The notes under the pieces are model-generated. The model made no database searches and was not told the DNA's origin. It saw nothing but the letters and a program-made list of their open reading frames with translations. From Eretmocerus hayati (Eukaryota; Arthropoda; Insecta; Hymenoptera; Aphelinidae): a stretch of DNA of 64,000 bases. The first letter of the stretch is position 1, and the number at the start of each line of letters is the position of its first letter. The DNA lies in assembly GCA_029851415.1 (NCBI GenBank), contig CM056741.1:87765282-87829281 (forward strand). Direction: 5' to 3'. Positions 13,289 through 23,532 of the stretch are shown here, piece by piece. Position numbers and translations under genes: made by a program.

Positions 13289-15566
13289 TTCACCGGGGGG
13301 GTTGCAAAAAATTCAGGCACCTTCTTTCGTCACAAGAAAGCGATCCCAATCGAGAAATTTTGGAACAGAGCCTCCTGGCCTGTTCTAAAAAAATTCCCGA
13401 TTTTCAACCCCCGATTTGGGGGTGTTGGCATTCACCGGGGAGGTCGCAAAAAATTCAGGCACCTTCTTTCGTCACAAGGAAGCGATTCCGATCGAGAAAT
13501 TTTGGAACAGAGCCTCCTGGCCCGTTCTAAAAAAATTCCCGAATTTCAACCCCCGATTTGGGGGTGTCGGCATTCACTGAGGGGGCTGCAAAAAATTCAG
13601 GCACCTTCTTTCGTCACAAGAAACCGATCCCAATCGAGAAATTTTGGAACAGAGCCTCCTGGCCCGTTCTAAAAAAATTCCCGAATTTCAACCCCCGATT
13701 TGGGGGTGTCGGCATTCACTGAGGGGGCTGCAAGAAATTCAGGCACCTTCTTTCGTCACAAGAAAGCGATCCGAATCGAGAAATTTTGGAACAGAGCCTC
13801 CTGGCCTGTTCTAAAAAAATTCCCGATTTTCAACCCCCGATTTGGGGGTGTCGGCATTCACCGGGGGGGTTGCAAAAAATTCAAGCACCTTCTTTCGTCG
13901 AAAGAAAGCAATCCCAATCGAGGAATTTTGGAACAGAGCCTCCCGGCCCGTTCTTAAAAAAATTCCCGATTCTCAACCCCCGCTTTGGGGGTGTCGGCAT
14001 TCACCGAGGGGGCTGCAAAAAATTCAGGCACCTTCTTTCGTCACAAGAAAGCGATCCCAATCGAGAAATTTTGGAACAGAGACTCCTGGCCTGTCCTAAA
14101 AAAATTCCCGATTCTCAACCCCCGCTTTGGGGTTGTCGGCATTCACCGAAGGGGGTTGCAAAAAATTCAGGCACCTTCTTTCGTCACAAGAAAGCGATCC
14201 CAATCGAGAAATTTTGGAACAGAGCCTCCTGACCCGTTCTCAAAAAAATTCCCGATTTTCAACCCCCGCTTTGGGGAAGTCGGCATTCACCGAGGGGGCT
14301 GCAAAAAATTCAGGCACCTTCTTTCGTCACAAGAAAGCGATCCGATTCGAGAAATTTTGGAACAGAGCCTCCTGGCCTGTTCTAAAAAAATTCCCGATTT
14401 TCAACCCCCGATTTGGGGGTGTCGGCATTCACCGGGGGGGTTGCAAAAAATTCAGGCACCTTCTTTCGTCACAAGAAACCGATCCCAATCGAGAAATTTT
14501 GGAACAGAGCCTCCTGGCCCGTTCTAAAAAAATTCCCGAATTTCAACCCCCGATTTGGGGGTGTCGGCATTCACTGAGGGGGCTGCAAGAAATTCAGGCA
14601 CCTTCTTTCGTCACAAGAAAGCGATCCGAATCGAGAAATTTTGGAACAGAGCCTCCTGGCCCGTTCTCAAAAAAATTCCCGATTTTCAACCCCCGCTTTG
14701 GGGGTGTCGGCATTCACCGAGGGGGCTGCAAAAAATTCAGGCACCTTCTTTCGTCACAAAAAAGCAATCCCAATCGAGAAATTTTGGAACAGAGCCTCCT
14801 GGCCTGTCCTAAAAAAATTCCCGATTTTCAACCCCCGCTTTGGGGGTGTCGGCAATCACCGGGGGGGTTGCAAAAAATTCAGGCACCTCCTTTCGTCACA
14901 AGAAAGCGATCCCGATCGAGAAATTTTGGAACAGAGCCTCCTGGCCTGTTCTAAAAAAATTCCCGATTTTCAACCCCCGATTTGGGGGTGTCGGCATTCA
15001 CCGGGGGGGTTGCAAAAAATTCAGGCACCTTCTTTCGTCACAAAAAAGCGATCCCAATCGAGAAATTTTGGAACAGAGAATCCTGGCCTGTCCTAAAAAA
15101 ATTCCCGATTTTCAACCCCCGCTTTGGGGTTGTCGGCATTCACCGGGGGGGGTTGCAAAAAATTCAGGCACCTTCTTTCGTCACAAGAAAGCGATCCCAA
15201 TCGAGAAATTTTGGAACAGAGCCTCCTGACCCGTTCTCACAAAAATTCCCGATTTTCAACCCCCGCTTTGGGGGTGTCGGCATTCACCGAGGGGGCTGCA
15301 AAAAATTCAGGCACCTCCTTTCGTCACAAGAAAGCGATCCCAATCGAGAAATTTTGGAACAGAGCCTCCTGGCCTGTTCTAAAAAAATTCCCGAATTCCA
15401 ACCCCCGATTTGGGGGTGTCGGCATTCACCGGGGGGGTTGCAAAAAATTCAGGCACCTTCTTTAGTCACAAGAAAGCGATCCCAATCGAGAAATTTTGGA
15501 ACAGAGCCTCCTGGCCCGTTCTAAAAAAATTCCCGAATTTCAACCCCCGATTTGGGGGTGTCGGCA
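13289..15566. repeat. Higher-order satellite block, copy 2 (16 monomers)
   Basis: Tandem duplicate of the preceding 2278-bp block, nearly base-identical by eye, which implies a recent event. After about 15570 the array switches to a series matching the monomers near 8853-9250 (offset 6699). Confidence 0.8.
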
Positions 15567-16505
15567 TTCACCGGGGGGGTTGCAAAAAATTCAGGCACCT
15601 TCTTTCGTCACAAAAAAGCGATCCCAATCGAGAAATTTTGGAACAGAGAATCCTGGCCTGTCCTAAAAAAATTCCCGGTTTTCAACCCCCGCTTTGGGGT
15701 TGTCGGCATTCACGGGGGGGGGGGGGTTGCAAAAAATTCAGGCACCTTCTTTCGTCACAAGAAAGCGATCCCAATCGAGAAATTTTGGAACAGAGCCTCC
15801 TGACCCGTTCTCACAAAAATTCCCGATTTTCAACCCCCGCTTTGGGGGTGTCGGCATTCACCGAGGGGGCTGCAAAAAATTCAGGCACCTTCTTTCGTCA
15901 CAAGAAAGCGATCCCAATCGAGAAATTTTGGAACAGAGCCTCCTGGCCCGTTCTAAAAAAATTCCCGAATTTCAACCCCCGATTTGGGGGTGTCGGCATT
16001 CACCGGGGGGGTTGCAAAAAATTCACGCACCTTCTTCCGTCACAAGAAAGCGTTCCCAATCGAGAAATTTTGGAACAGAGCCTCCTGGCCTGTTCTAAAA
16101 AAATTCCCGATTTTCAACCCCCCATTTGGGGGTGTCGGCATTCACCGGGGGGGTTGCAAAAAATTCAGGCACCTTCTTCCGTCACAAGAAAGCGATCCCA
16201 ATCGAGAAATTTTGGAACAGAGCCTCCTGGCCCGTTCTAAAAAAATTCCCGAATTTCAACCCCCGATTTGGGGGTGTCGGCATTCACCGGGGGGGTTGCA
16301 AAAAATTCAGGCACCTTCTTCCGTCACAAGAAAGCGTTCCCAATCGAGAAATTTTGGAACAGAGCCTCCTGGCCTGTTCTAAAGAATTCCCGATTTTCAA
16401 CCCCCCATTTGGGGGTGTCGGCATTCACCGGGGGGGTTGCAAAAAATTCAGGCACCTTCCTTCGTCACAAGAAAGCGATCCCAATCGAGAAATTTTGGAA
16501 CAGAG

Positions 16506-17346
16506 GTTCGAATTCAAGAAAAAAATTTTTTCGACTTTCGATTAAGATAATCGATTGGAACTTCAGAGTCATGTGGAAATAAGAGCAAGTAAGGACAATA
16601 ATAGGCAACATGGATCTAAGCAAATTTTATCTCGTACTCACGATAACCAGTCTCTTCATCAGGATTGGTATTTAGCAGATCTTGCAGTTCAATTTTCTCT
16701 TCCTCTGGACCTTCATCATCCAACGAATAACGATATATTACTTGTGAAAAACTTGCATTTTCATAATACCATTCGATAATAATACTCTAGGGAGAATGGA
16801 CGAAGTCGTTAGATAGAGAGAAACACGTTTGAATGTAACTTCGAGGTCCATCATGTGATTCAAACAAAAAAAAATATCTGAAAGTGTATCAACTAGAAAT
16901 TTTGGTTGTATGTCAATTATCACCAGAGGTGGATAACAATGAGAAACTTCATCGATTTTGCAACTGCTTGTCGACTCGGATGTATTGACCTTATCAAGCG
17001 TGTAAATTCTCACGAAAGTGTAAATCATACATCTTGTCAGTCAAAGCACTATTTGTGCTCTCTCGTCAACACAGCTTACTAACTGATTACAAAATATTTA
17101 ATCCACGATTCGATAAACATCGATATGCTTGATGAGGTCGAGATTCCTGTCAATGAAATGTTGCGTGATAGAAGAATTATTCCGCTACCATTCATTTGAC
17201 TCAATTGATCGACGTACAACCACGACATTCAAATTGTATAATGGGTATACCTAGGAGAATTGAAGGAATCAGACATCCATAAGAATATACAAGTTCTGTA
17301 ATATTTAACAAAACACTGAAGGTGTCGGGTCATAAATAATTTTGGA
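16506..17346. other. Satellite border and AT-rich sequence, no gene seen
   Basis: Just past the satellite the sequence becomes AT-rich. Minus-strand frames here (for example 16738-17028) lack recognisable motifs and are interrupted. It may be the 3' continuation of the decayed minus-strand gene seen at 17.3-19.6 kb, but I cannot support that directly. Confidence 0.35.
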
Positions 17347-17800
17347 TCAAATAAATTGATCTTCAAAATTTTGAGAATTAAATACTCCATCCCCCAAATT
17401 TGCAGTGAAGGTTTCATCTAGGAATTGAATTCCACATCTCTCTGAAGACCACGAGGAAGGTTTCTGGTTTAAAAATGTCAAAATAAGATTTTTAATATGA
17501 ACATCACAACATGGCACACTTTTAGAGTCTGATTCCAAAAAAGCCAATTTTAATAGAAATTTTCCATCATGTAGATTCTTGGTGAGATTCAAGAAAGAAT
17601 TTGAAGATCTTGTCAGGAACTTCAATCAAACTCATGTGAAATACTTCCCATGTGCATTCATCAATTTTTACCGTAGCGATCTCCCACAAATAAGTCAAGA
17701 ACACATCTAACATAATTTCATGTGTGATTTCCACGTGGTGATTCATGTGGACTCAAGGATTAATAAGAGGCACAGCCGTGTGAATATGACGCCAATGCTC
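17347..17800 (-). pseudogene. Coding-like island, frameshifted, unknown protein
   Basis: On the minus strand one frame from about 17800 to 17580 reads as plausible protein (for example HEIMLDVFLTYLWEIATVKI), with one stop near its start. A second, overlapping frame continues from 17625 to 17347 (for example NLHDGKFLLKLAFLESDSK). A single frameshift near 17600 would join the two. I recognise no family. It lies downstream of the exon-like block 17941-18282 on the same strand and may belong to the same decayed gene. Confidence 0.3.
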
Positions 17801-17940
17801 ATTGCTTTTAACTAGATTTCAAGAAGTGTTTTCAATATCAAAAAACGTTTTCAACTGCTCAGATTAACGCTGAAGTTCACGTATGAAAAATATCATCGAA
17901 TTGAGTATCATTGTGAATAGAGTCGAGCGAAACAACTCAC

Positions 17941-18282
17941 ATATATCGTCATGTATCTCTTTCAGTTGGATGTATTTATTCTCGAATGCGTTTGCCGCCT
18001 TAGTCACGAGCATTAACGGAGTGAAACCTCGGGGATCTTGCTCTAATAGATTCCAACAATCCAACAGGTCTTGTTCTTTCAGCATAGTAGACTTCTTCTT
18101 TTGGGATTTGCTCGTTCCCATTGTCTCTTTGTCAGTCCTCAGATCCCGATTCAGAGATGACTGTAACTCTATAATTTCATCTGTAAAAGTTGATAAGTTG
18201 TGAGTCATTCTCATCTCTGCATCATTCAACAGAGTGCCAGGTGGAGGAAATCTTTTCAAAACAAAATTGAATCTTTGCCCTC
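17941..18282 (-). CDS. Exon-like coding block of an unknown gene
   Basis: A minus-strand frame stays open across this block and ends at a strong donor (GTGAGT at 17940-17935). A possible acceptor of the form TTGATTATTAAG precedes it. The predicted peptide is rich in charged residues, carries a Lys/Ser patch (SKSQKKKS) in the middle, and includes stretches such as RFPPPGTLLNDAEM and GFTPLMLVTKAANAFENK. The later part could form helices. I do not recognise the family. Nearby minus-strand islands at 19488-19635, about 19085-19245 and 17347-17800 have similar character, and two of them contain stops, so the gene is probably decayed or of viral or transposon origin. Confidence 0.4.
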
Positions 18283-19084
18283 TTAATAATCAACTATTTT
18301 GGCTGTTAATTTCAAAATAAGAAAAATCAAGGTCTTTTCTCTCAACTGCAATCGATTATTTGGGTCAAGTTCAGCAAAAGAACACTGATTATTCAGACTT
18401 TCTCCATTTCCTCCTATTTACTGTACGAAAATTTTCGGAAATCTATACCAAGTGGCTCAAAATCCAACCAGCGGTTTGATGCCCCGTGCCTAAAAAAATG
18501 AAAGTTCCAATCCCTAGTTGAAATTTTAACCATCTAGTAGAGTTTTCAACCACCGTCTGAATAATCTGGATGAAAATCCAACCAATATGCACCATATTCA
18601 ACTCTCAGCGAGCACTAAAGGAGAGATTTTGATGAAAATTTCGCGGAAGCTCAATTCTTGTATACTCAATTCTCTTCTCATAACTCATGCAAGTCTTTCC
18701 TAGAAATCACACAAGAGTATGATGATTTTTGTAAAACCCTGTATGTGCTATTCCGGGAATCATCGTGCCTAAAGCGTCAATCGGACTGCAACGTTAACTG
18801 TGAGACTAACGGGGTCTGGAAATGTACTTGACTTAACTCAAACATTTTCTGTCACAGCTATCGCCACGGTTTTTAACAAAATCAATTTCCGATTCCATTG
18901 AGTTCCATTTATTACTTCGAGCTGCCCGGATCCATATCATCTTTATTATCAACAAAGAATCGATTTCGATATGTTCCAGTAGAGCGTCAAGTGAAAATTC
19001 CTAATCAACAGAATTTTTGGAACCTCAGATGCATTTATGAAAATCTTAGTCATCACCAAACGCGTCTAGGAAAAATTCTAAGAC

Positions 19085-19245
19085 CCTAACGAGGTCCATC
19101 TTTCACCACAATTGGACCTATTTTCCAGAAATCGTATCTTTGTCTCATTTAGTTCTTCAGTATGCTTGTCAACGCTCTTTTTCTATAGTGCCAGTACTTT
19201 TCCAGAAAAAAGCTCGTCAGAATAATTTGAATCTACTTCTATGCA
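19085..19245 (-). pseudogene. Coding-like island with one TAG stop
   Basis: The minus strand reads as a helical, charged peptide (for example KKSVDKHTEELNETKIRFLE) after a possible acceptor ATGCATAG. One in-frame TAG interrupts it. Family unknown. It is placed between the other two islands of the same strand. Confidence 0.3.
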
Positions 19246-19487
19246 TTTGAAAAAATGTTCATTGAAAGTATATTAATTAGTTTGTCAAATTGCTCTCTAA
19301 AGTACCTTTGAACTTGAGAATAATTCGAGACGAGTTGCAAATCATACACAAATCGGGGCCTCTATCGAACGAGTCGATAATGAGTATCCCTTCATTCATC
19401 CAAGAGCAGGTGAGCGAAAGTGCGATCTCACTTGTTCTCACGTACAAATTGGATCAATGCTTAATGTGGTGGTAAGGAAATTAATTT

Positions 19488-19635
19488 TCAGGATAAGTTA
19501 AGCTCTAAATCATCTCTTTCATGCTTTGTAGAATCAAAAACTTTGTTGGCGACGATTGCCATTGCTATCGGATTAGGTGGAATCCTAGGGTCAAAGTTGG
19601 GCATGTTCATGAAATTCTCCAACTCTTCGAATGCT
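19488..19635 (-). CDS. Exon-like block, possible terminal exon of an unknown gene
   Basis: The minus strand has an acceptor-like TTGTTGTACGTTTCAG directly followed by an open frame of 49 codons ending in TGA. The peptide contains a Pro/Asn-rich patch (FDPRIPPNPIAMAIVA) and an acidic C-terminus. No donor was found, so it would be a last exon or a decayed one. I do not recognise it. Confidence 0.3.
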
Positions 19636-19642
19636 CTGAAAC

Positions 19643-20621
19643 GTACAACAATTGACTTTTACTAGCAATCAAACTGTAGTCTTTTTCGAGATCTTTAAGA
19701 TGACCACTAATGAAATTCCTTCATCTTTATCGAAGTCGTGGAAAGTCACTCCAGTGATGACCCCAATGATTTTCAAGGTACCAGAATCGATAGATGTCTT
19801 CAAACTTCTTTCTTCACGAGAGTGCTTTGGGCGAGCGAAATACGCCTTAATAAATCCGCAAATCGGAAGTAAAACAGAGTTGTGATTTTTTCAAAAAAGT
19901 TAACTAAAGATCAAAGATGAGCAAAGTAGTGCCCTGAGATCTATGAATACACTTGATAAGAATTCAAAAAAATTTTGCGCAGTTTCAAAATAGTACTAAA
20001 TGAGAAATTTCGAGTTCTTATTCTAAGCTACTGGTGATGTCTCTGGTCAGAATGATTCATCTAGGTTTATTCGACTATGCTGTTCGGAACAATCAAAACA
20101 TAGGGGTTCCTTAATGCAAACATATTTCCTATGTTGTAGGATCGCGAAGGATATAAATACTCCGGCTCAATATCACTAGTCTAATCCACTGTTTCATTGT
20201 GGATAGCGTCATGAATAGTAGAAATAACAAATCAATTAATAAATCTCCCTGTGCGTAATCGTAACGTAAAATATCTGAGTCATTTCGCCGTAAGGTTTCT
20301 TTCGATTTGAAAACTCATAGCCTGCCAAAACTAAGCAGCGTTATGAGATAGAGATGTTTCTAACTTCCAGAGCCCATTATGAATGCCTACTATGACAATA
20401 AATGGCTACTAATGACGCGGAGCTATTCAAAGTTTTAAGGAAGAAATCCACACGATTAAGATTAAATAGTTCAAATTCAAGAGAGATTATTCATCGTGTT
20501 TGCTGAAGATTCATAGCTAGGGATATGGCGTACAACAATTACATGATATCTGTGAGACGATTCATGGAAAAACGACTAGGATGTAAACTTGTCGCACGAT
20601 AGCAAGATCTCCTTGACTCAC
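19643..20621. other. Intergenic or intronic sequence, nothing firm
   Basis: No convincing frame was found. The last exon of the MULE-like gene, which should follow its exon at 20622-20746 on the minus strand, was sought here and not identified. Confidence 0.4.
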
Positions 20622-23519
20622 CCAGGAATTGCCAGCCTCGTGGTTTCCTATTTTTGAATATGATCTTCAATACATGGTGGTATGATTCTTCTTCGTTGTT
20701 CGTTCTGCTCATTTTTCTGTATACACTGAATCTTTTGGTACCACGACTGCAATATATAAACACGGTTAGATGTCTAGGAGAGATGGAAACACTTACTAAT
20801 AATCCAAAATTGCTCAAAGTTCCTTACGAATTCAGCCAGTAGTTGCGGAAATATTTGAAAAAGTCATCGAAAATCTTCCCATGTTTTGCCTTGGCATCTT
20901 TTTCAATTTTTTCGAATGTTGGTGCAATATAATCCTCTGGTAGCAATGCAAGGGCCATGATTTTTCTTACAATAAGATGCCTCTCGGGGTGCTTCTTAAA
21001 ATTTTGTCTCGTCGCTGCTCCTTTTTTTATTGCATTCCTCAGTAGGGCCTTGAAACGTAACGAACATTTAAAGGAGAGTGCATGCAGAGAATGCTTATTT
21101 GTCACATTACACTACCAGTTGACCAATATGAAATGCATTTGACAATGTGATTTAGATCGAGAGGGGAGAGGGTTAACTCAATTTTCTTCGAAAATCAACA
21201 AAAAATACTCAAAGAATTCACGGACTCAGAAAATAGTTCTCGAGATTTCAGAGGTAGAGATCGGTTATGTATCAAATAGAACCATATCATTTGAGTGATA
21301 AAAATCGATGTGATAATTCACTTGGCAAAAATGAAACCAGCATCCTGTAACTTCAGCGTCTGGGTAGATCTTGTTCACTGCGTTCTCGAAAGCCTCTTCA
21401 AAATCACAAATGAATTCTTCGGGCTCCAGTGCTGGCCAAATTTCTTTTTTGATTGTTCTTAGAACCGATTCGTAATCTTCTGTGGTTTTACCTTGCATGA
21501 GAACCCAGGTACATGGCCATGCCTGGATTGTAGAAATTTTCGAAACGCCAAGATAGATTCGAGATTAACCAGCGCATATTATAAATCATTGAGTCATGGC
21601 AATCATATAGGCTTATTTTCGAGTGCTAAGCACCACAAAAGTGCTTTTCACAAATATCAATGCAAGCATCATTGGTTGTGGTTTTGTGTGACCTCCGATC
21701 AAGCATTATTGTAATAAAAGTATTCTCATGACGATATTCGACATTGCGTTTGGAATGATTTGGGTTGAAGAATGGTAGAACCGCAAACTCACCCGATTGT
21801 AATTCTTCGCCATAAAGGTTTCTAGCTGTATTACCCTTTTCACATTCGGACAAGTCAAGAATGTAGCATCTCCCTGAATCACCTTGCAATCTTTATGTTC
21901 TTCGAGTGATTTTTTGTCAAAGAGGGCGAGGTGCCTCTTGATTACCTCCCCTTTATCGTTTTTGACTTCAATAACTTTGTAAGACAGTTTTCATTTCGTT
22001 CCCTCCTCTGAGTCATATGTGAGGTGAGCCTCACCTTCGGGCGAATCGAAATATTTCACGTAATCGCTGATGGTTTTGATGATAGCCGTGGTCTTTTTCT
22101 TAGCGTTTCTCCTCCATCTGAGCATATTTTTTTGACGAGGCGATAAGGGAATATAACTGCCGTATCTTTGAATCTGGAAAATATTCATAACATTTCGGAA
22201 TTATTTGGATGTGTAGGCGAGATACTTGTTGATGCCCAAATATAGAAACTAGAACAATAATATTCACGAAATCGGTGTTTCAGAATGCTCACAAACAAAT
22301 AGATTCAACGGTTAGAAATTTGCGGTACTACACTCCTACTCAGATGATCGCCAAATGGCACACTCGAGAACAATTGCTGAATTTCTGCGACGTCCTCGTG
22401 AAAAATGATATATACAAATTTCCTTGATAAACTCCAAAGACATGGGTATCAGTATAAAAATTCACCCCCAGTTTTGGAGTTCACTTACATACTTTCTCAA
22501 AATATCCCAGAATTATTATCTGTTAGTCATTTCTCAAGGTTAGGCAGGTGAAAAATATTATCAATCCTGAAGGAAGCTTAGACAATTCTATTCAGATCTC
22601 TCTGAAATATATCACCATCTTTCAAATGGACTCGAATGAAGCAATAACCTTTTCGAATTCGATAATGTCATTGAAACGACATGGAATTTTATATAAAGAA
22701 TATTATTGGAATGAATATTTTGACTATTTTTAGAGATAAATTTTGGGCTTTGAGATTAACGATATAACAAGAAAAAGTTTTTTTACACGTTGAACTTGGC
22801 TCATTCCGAAGATGATATCAGAACGTGGAATCACATGTAAGTTCAAAATTTCAACAAAAGTCCAGACTCCTCGATGCTAGTCGAACTCAACGAGTGCCAA
22901 ATGATTACCACGTAGGTAACTAAAGGTTAATGATATCATGATAGCCATATTACCTCTCCAGCTTGCTGATTCTATCATATATAGCTTTAGGGTCAGTCCT
23001 TTCCGCTTCCACGGCATCTTGCAGAGCACGATAAAACTCATATTTCCCTTCACTACTCTTAGGGTGGTTGTGTTTTCCACGGAGCTCACGAATCCCATTT
23101 CTAATTTTTAGTCTGCCTGGGCATCCGAAAGACTTGTGTTTATTAGCCTTGGTACAACCATAATGCCTATTGGGGAAAATGCATGGGTTCAGAACCTTGT
23201 CTTAAAACAATAAATCAAGAAAAAAATCGAATGGAGTGTGGAAATGCGTTCGCAATTTTGAAATGGATGAACTTGATTTCAGACTATTGATTAGAATGGA
23301 AACAAATTGCATTACTCTGTTCCGTTTCCCGATGTCCTTTCATACCCGTAGACAAATCCATCATACTCCACTGCCTTTCTCACTCGCCTTTTTGGACTAC
23401 TTGAGGAATTTTGCCCCTTTTTTGCAAGAATTTCGTTACGACTCACGGACTTGGGATTTTGGGAATCATCTCTTTCTTGGGACTCTCGGATCTTATGCTC
23501 CCCAGCAAGCTTTTTACTG
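20622..23519 (-). pseudogene. FLYWCH zinc finger / MULE transposase-like gene, six exons, one in-frame TGA
   Basis: Six minus-strand exons join in phase: 23519-23316, 23166-22954, 22165-21793, 21522-21322, 21048-20828 and 20746-20622, each with an AG acceptor and GT donor. The first two encode a FLYWCH-type finger (EYDGFVYGYERTSGNG, then GCTKANKHKSFGCPGRL and HNHP). The third carries IQGDATF, the first catalytic Asp region of MULE transposases. The fourth has FICDFEEAFENAV and GCWFHFCQ, the second Asp and the C/H motif. The last has RTNNEEESYHH, typical of the MULE C-terminus. About 445 codons are visible. The first exon and the terminal exon are missing. An in-frame TGA at about 21993-21991 (GGAACGAAATGAAAA) interrupts exon three. 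MULE enzymes cut and join DNA; with this stop the gene is probably dead, or a domesticated gene that has recently failed. A large foldback begins 14 bp beyond the first visible exon. Confidence 0.75.
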
Positions 23520-23532
23520 CTGAATGAGATAT

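Larger units (their letters stand above)
4887..16505. repeat. Tandem satellite array, 142/143-bp monomer, about 82 copies
   Basis: A unit that begins AAAAAATTCAGGCACC and passes through GAGAAATTTTGGAACAG, TTCCCGA, a small dyad of the form ACCCCC-GATTT-GGGGGT and a G run recurs every 142 or 143 bp for 11.6 kb. The one-base length difference usually sits at TTCTAAAAAAATT versus TTCTTAAAAAAATT. G runs vary up to about 12. Point variants mark monomer types, and long blocks of types recur at offsets of 3424, 1424, 4421 and 2278 bp, which shows repeated unequal exchange. The plus strand has few stops in any frame, so many overlapping open frames appear. I treat them as satellite by-products. Confidence 0.95.

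Noticed and set aside
4887..16505. CENP-B box in the satellite monomer
   Set aside because: The best candidate, TTTCGTCACAAGAAAGCG, has TTCG-N4-A but lacks the CGGG that must follow.
4887..16505. CRISPR array
   Set aside because: The units are directly adjacent without unique spacers, far longer than CRISPR repeats, and the context is eukaryotic.
4865..16582. Dozens of overlapping plus-strand frames of 80-341 codons in the satellite as genes
   Set aside because: Each is a reading of the same 142/143-bp unit, and the reading frame changes with every unit. There are no splice sites, no start context and no known domain.
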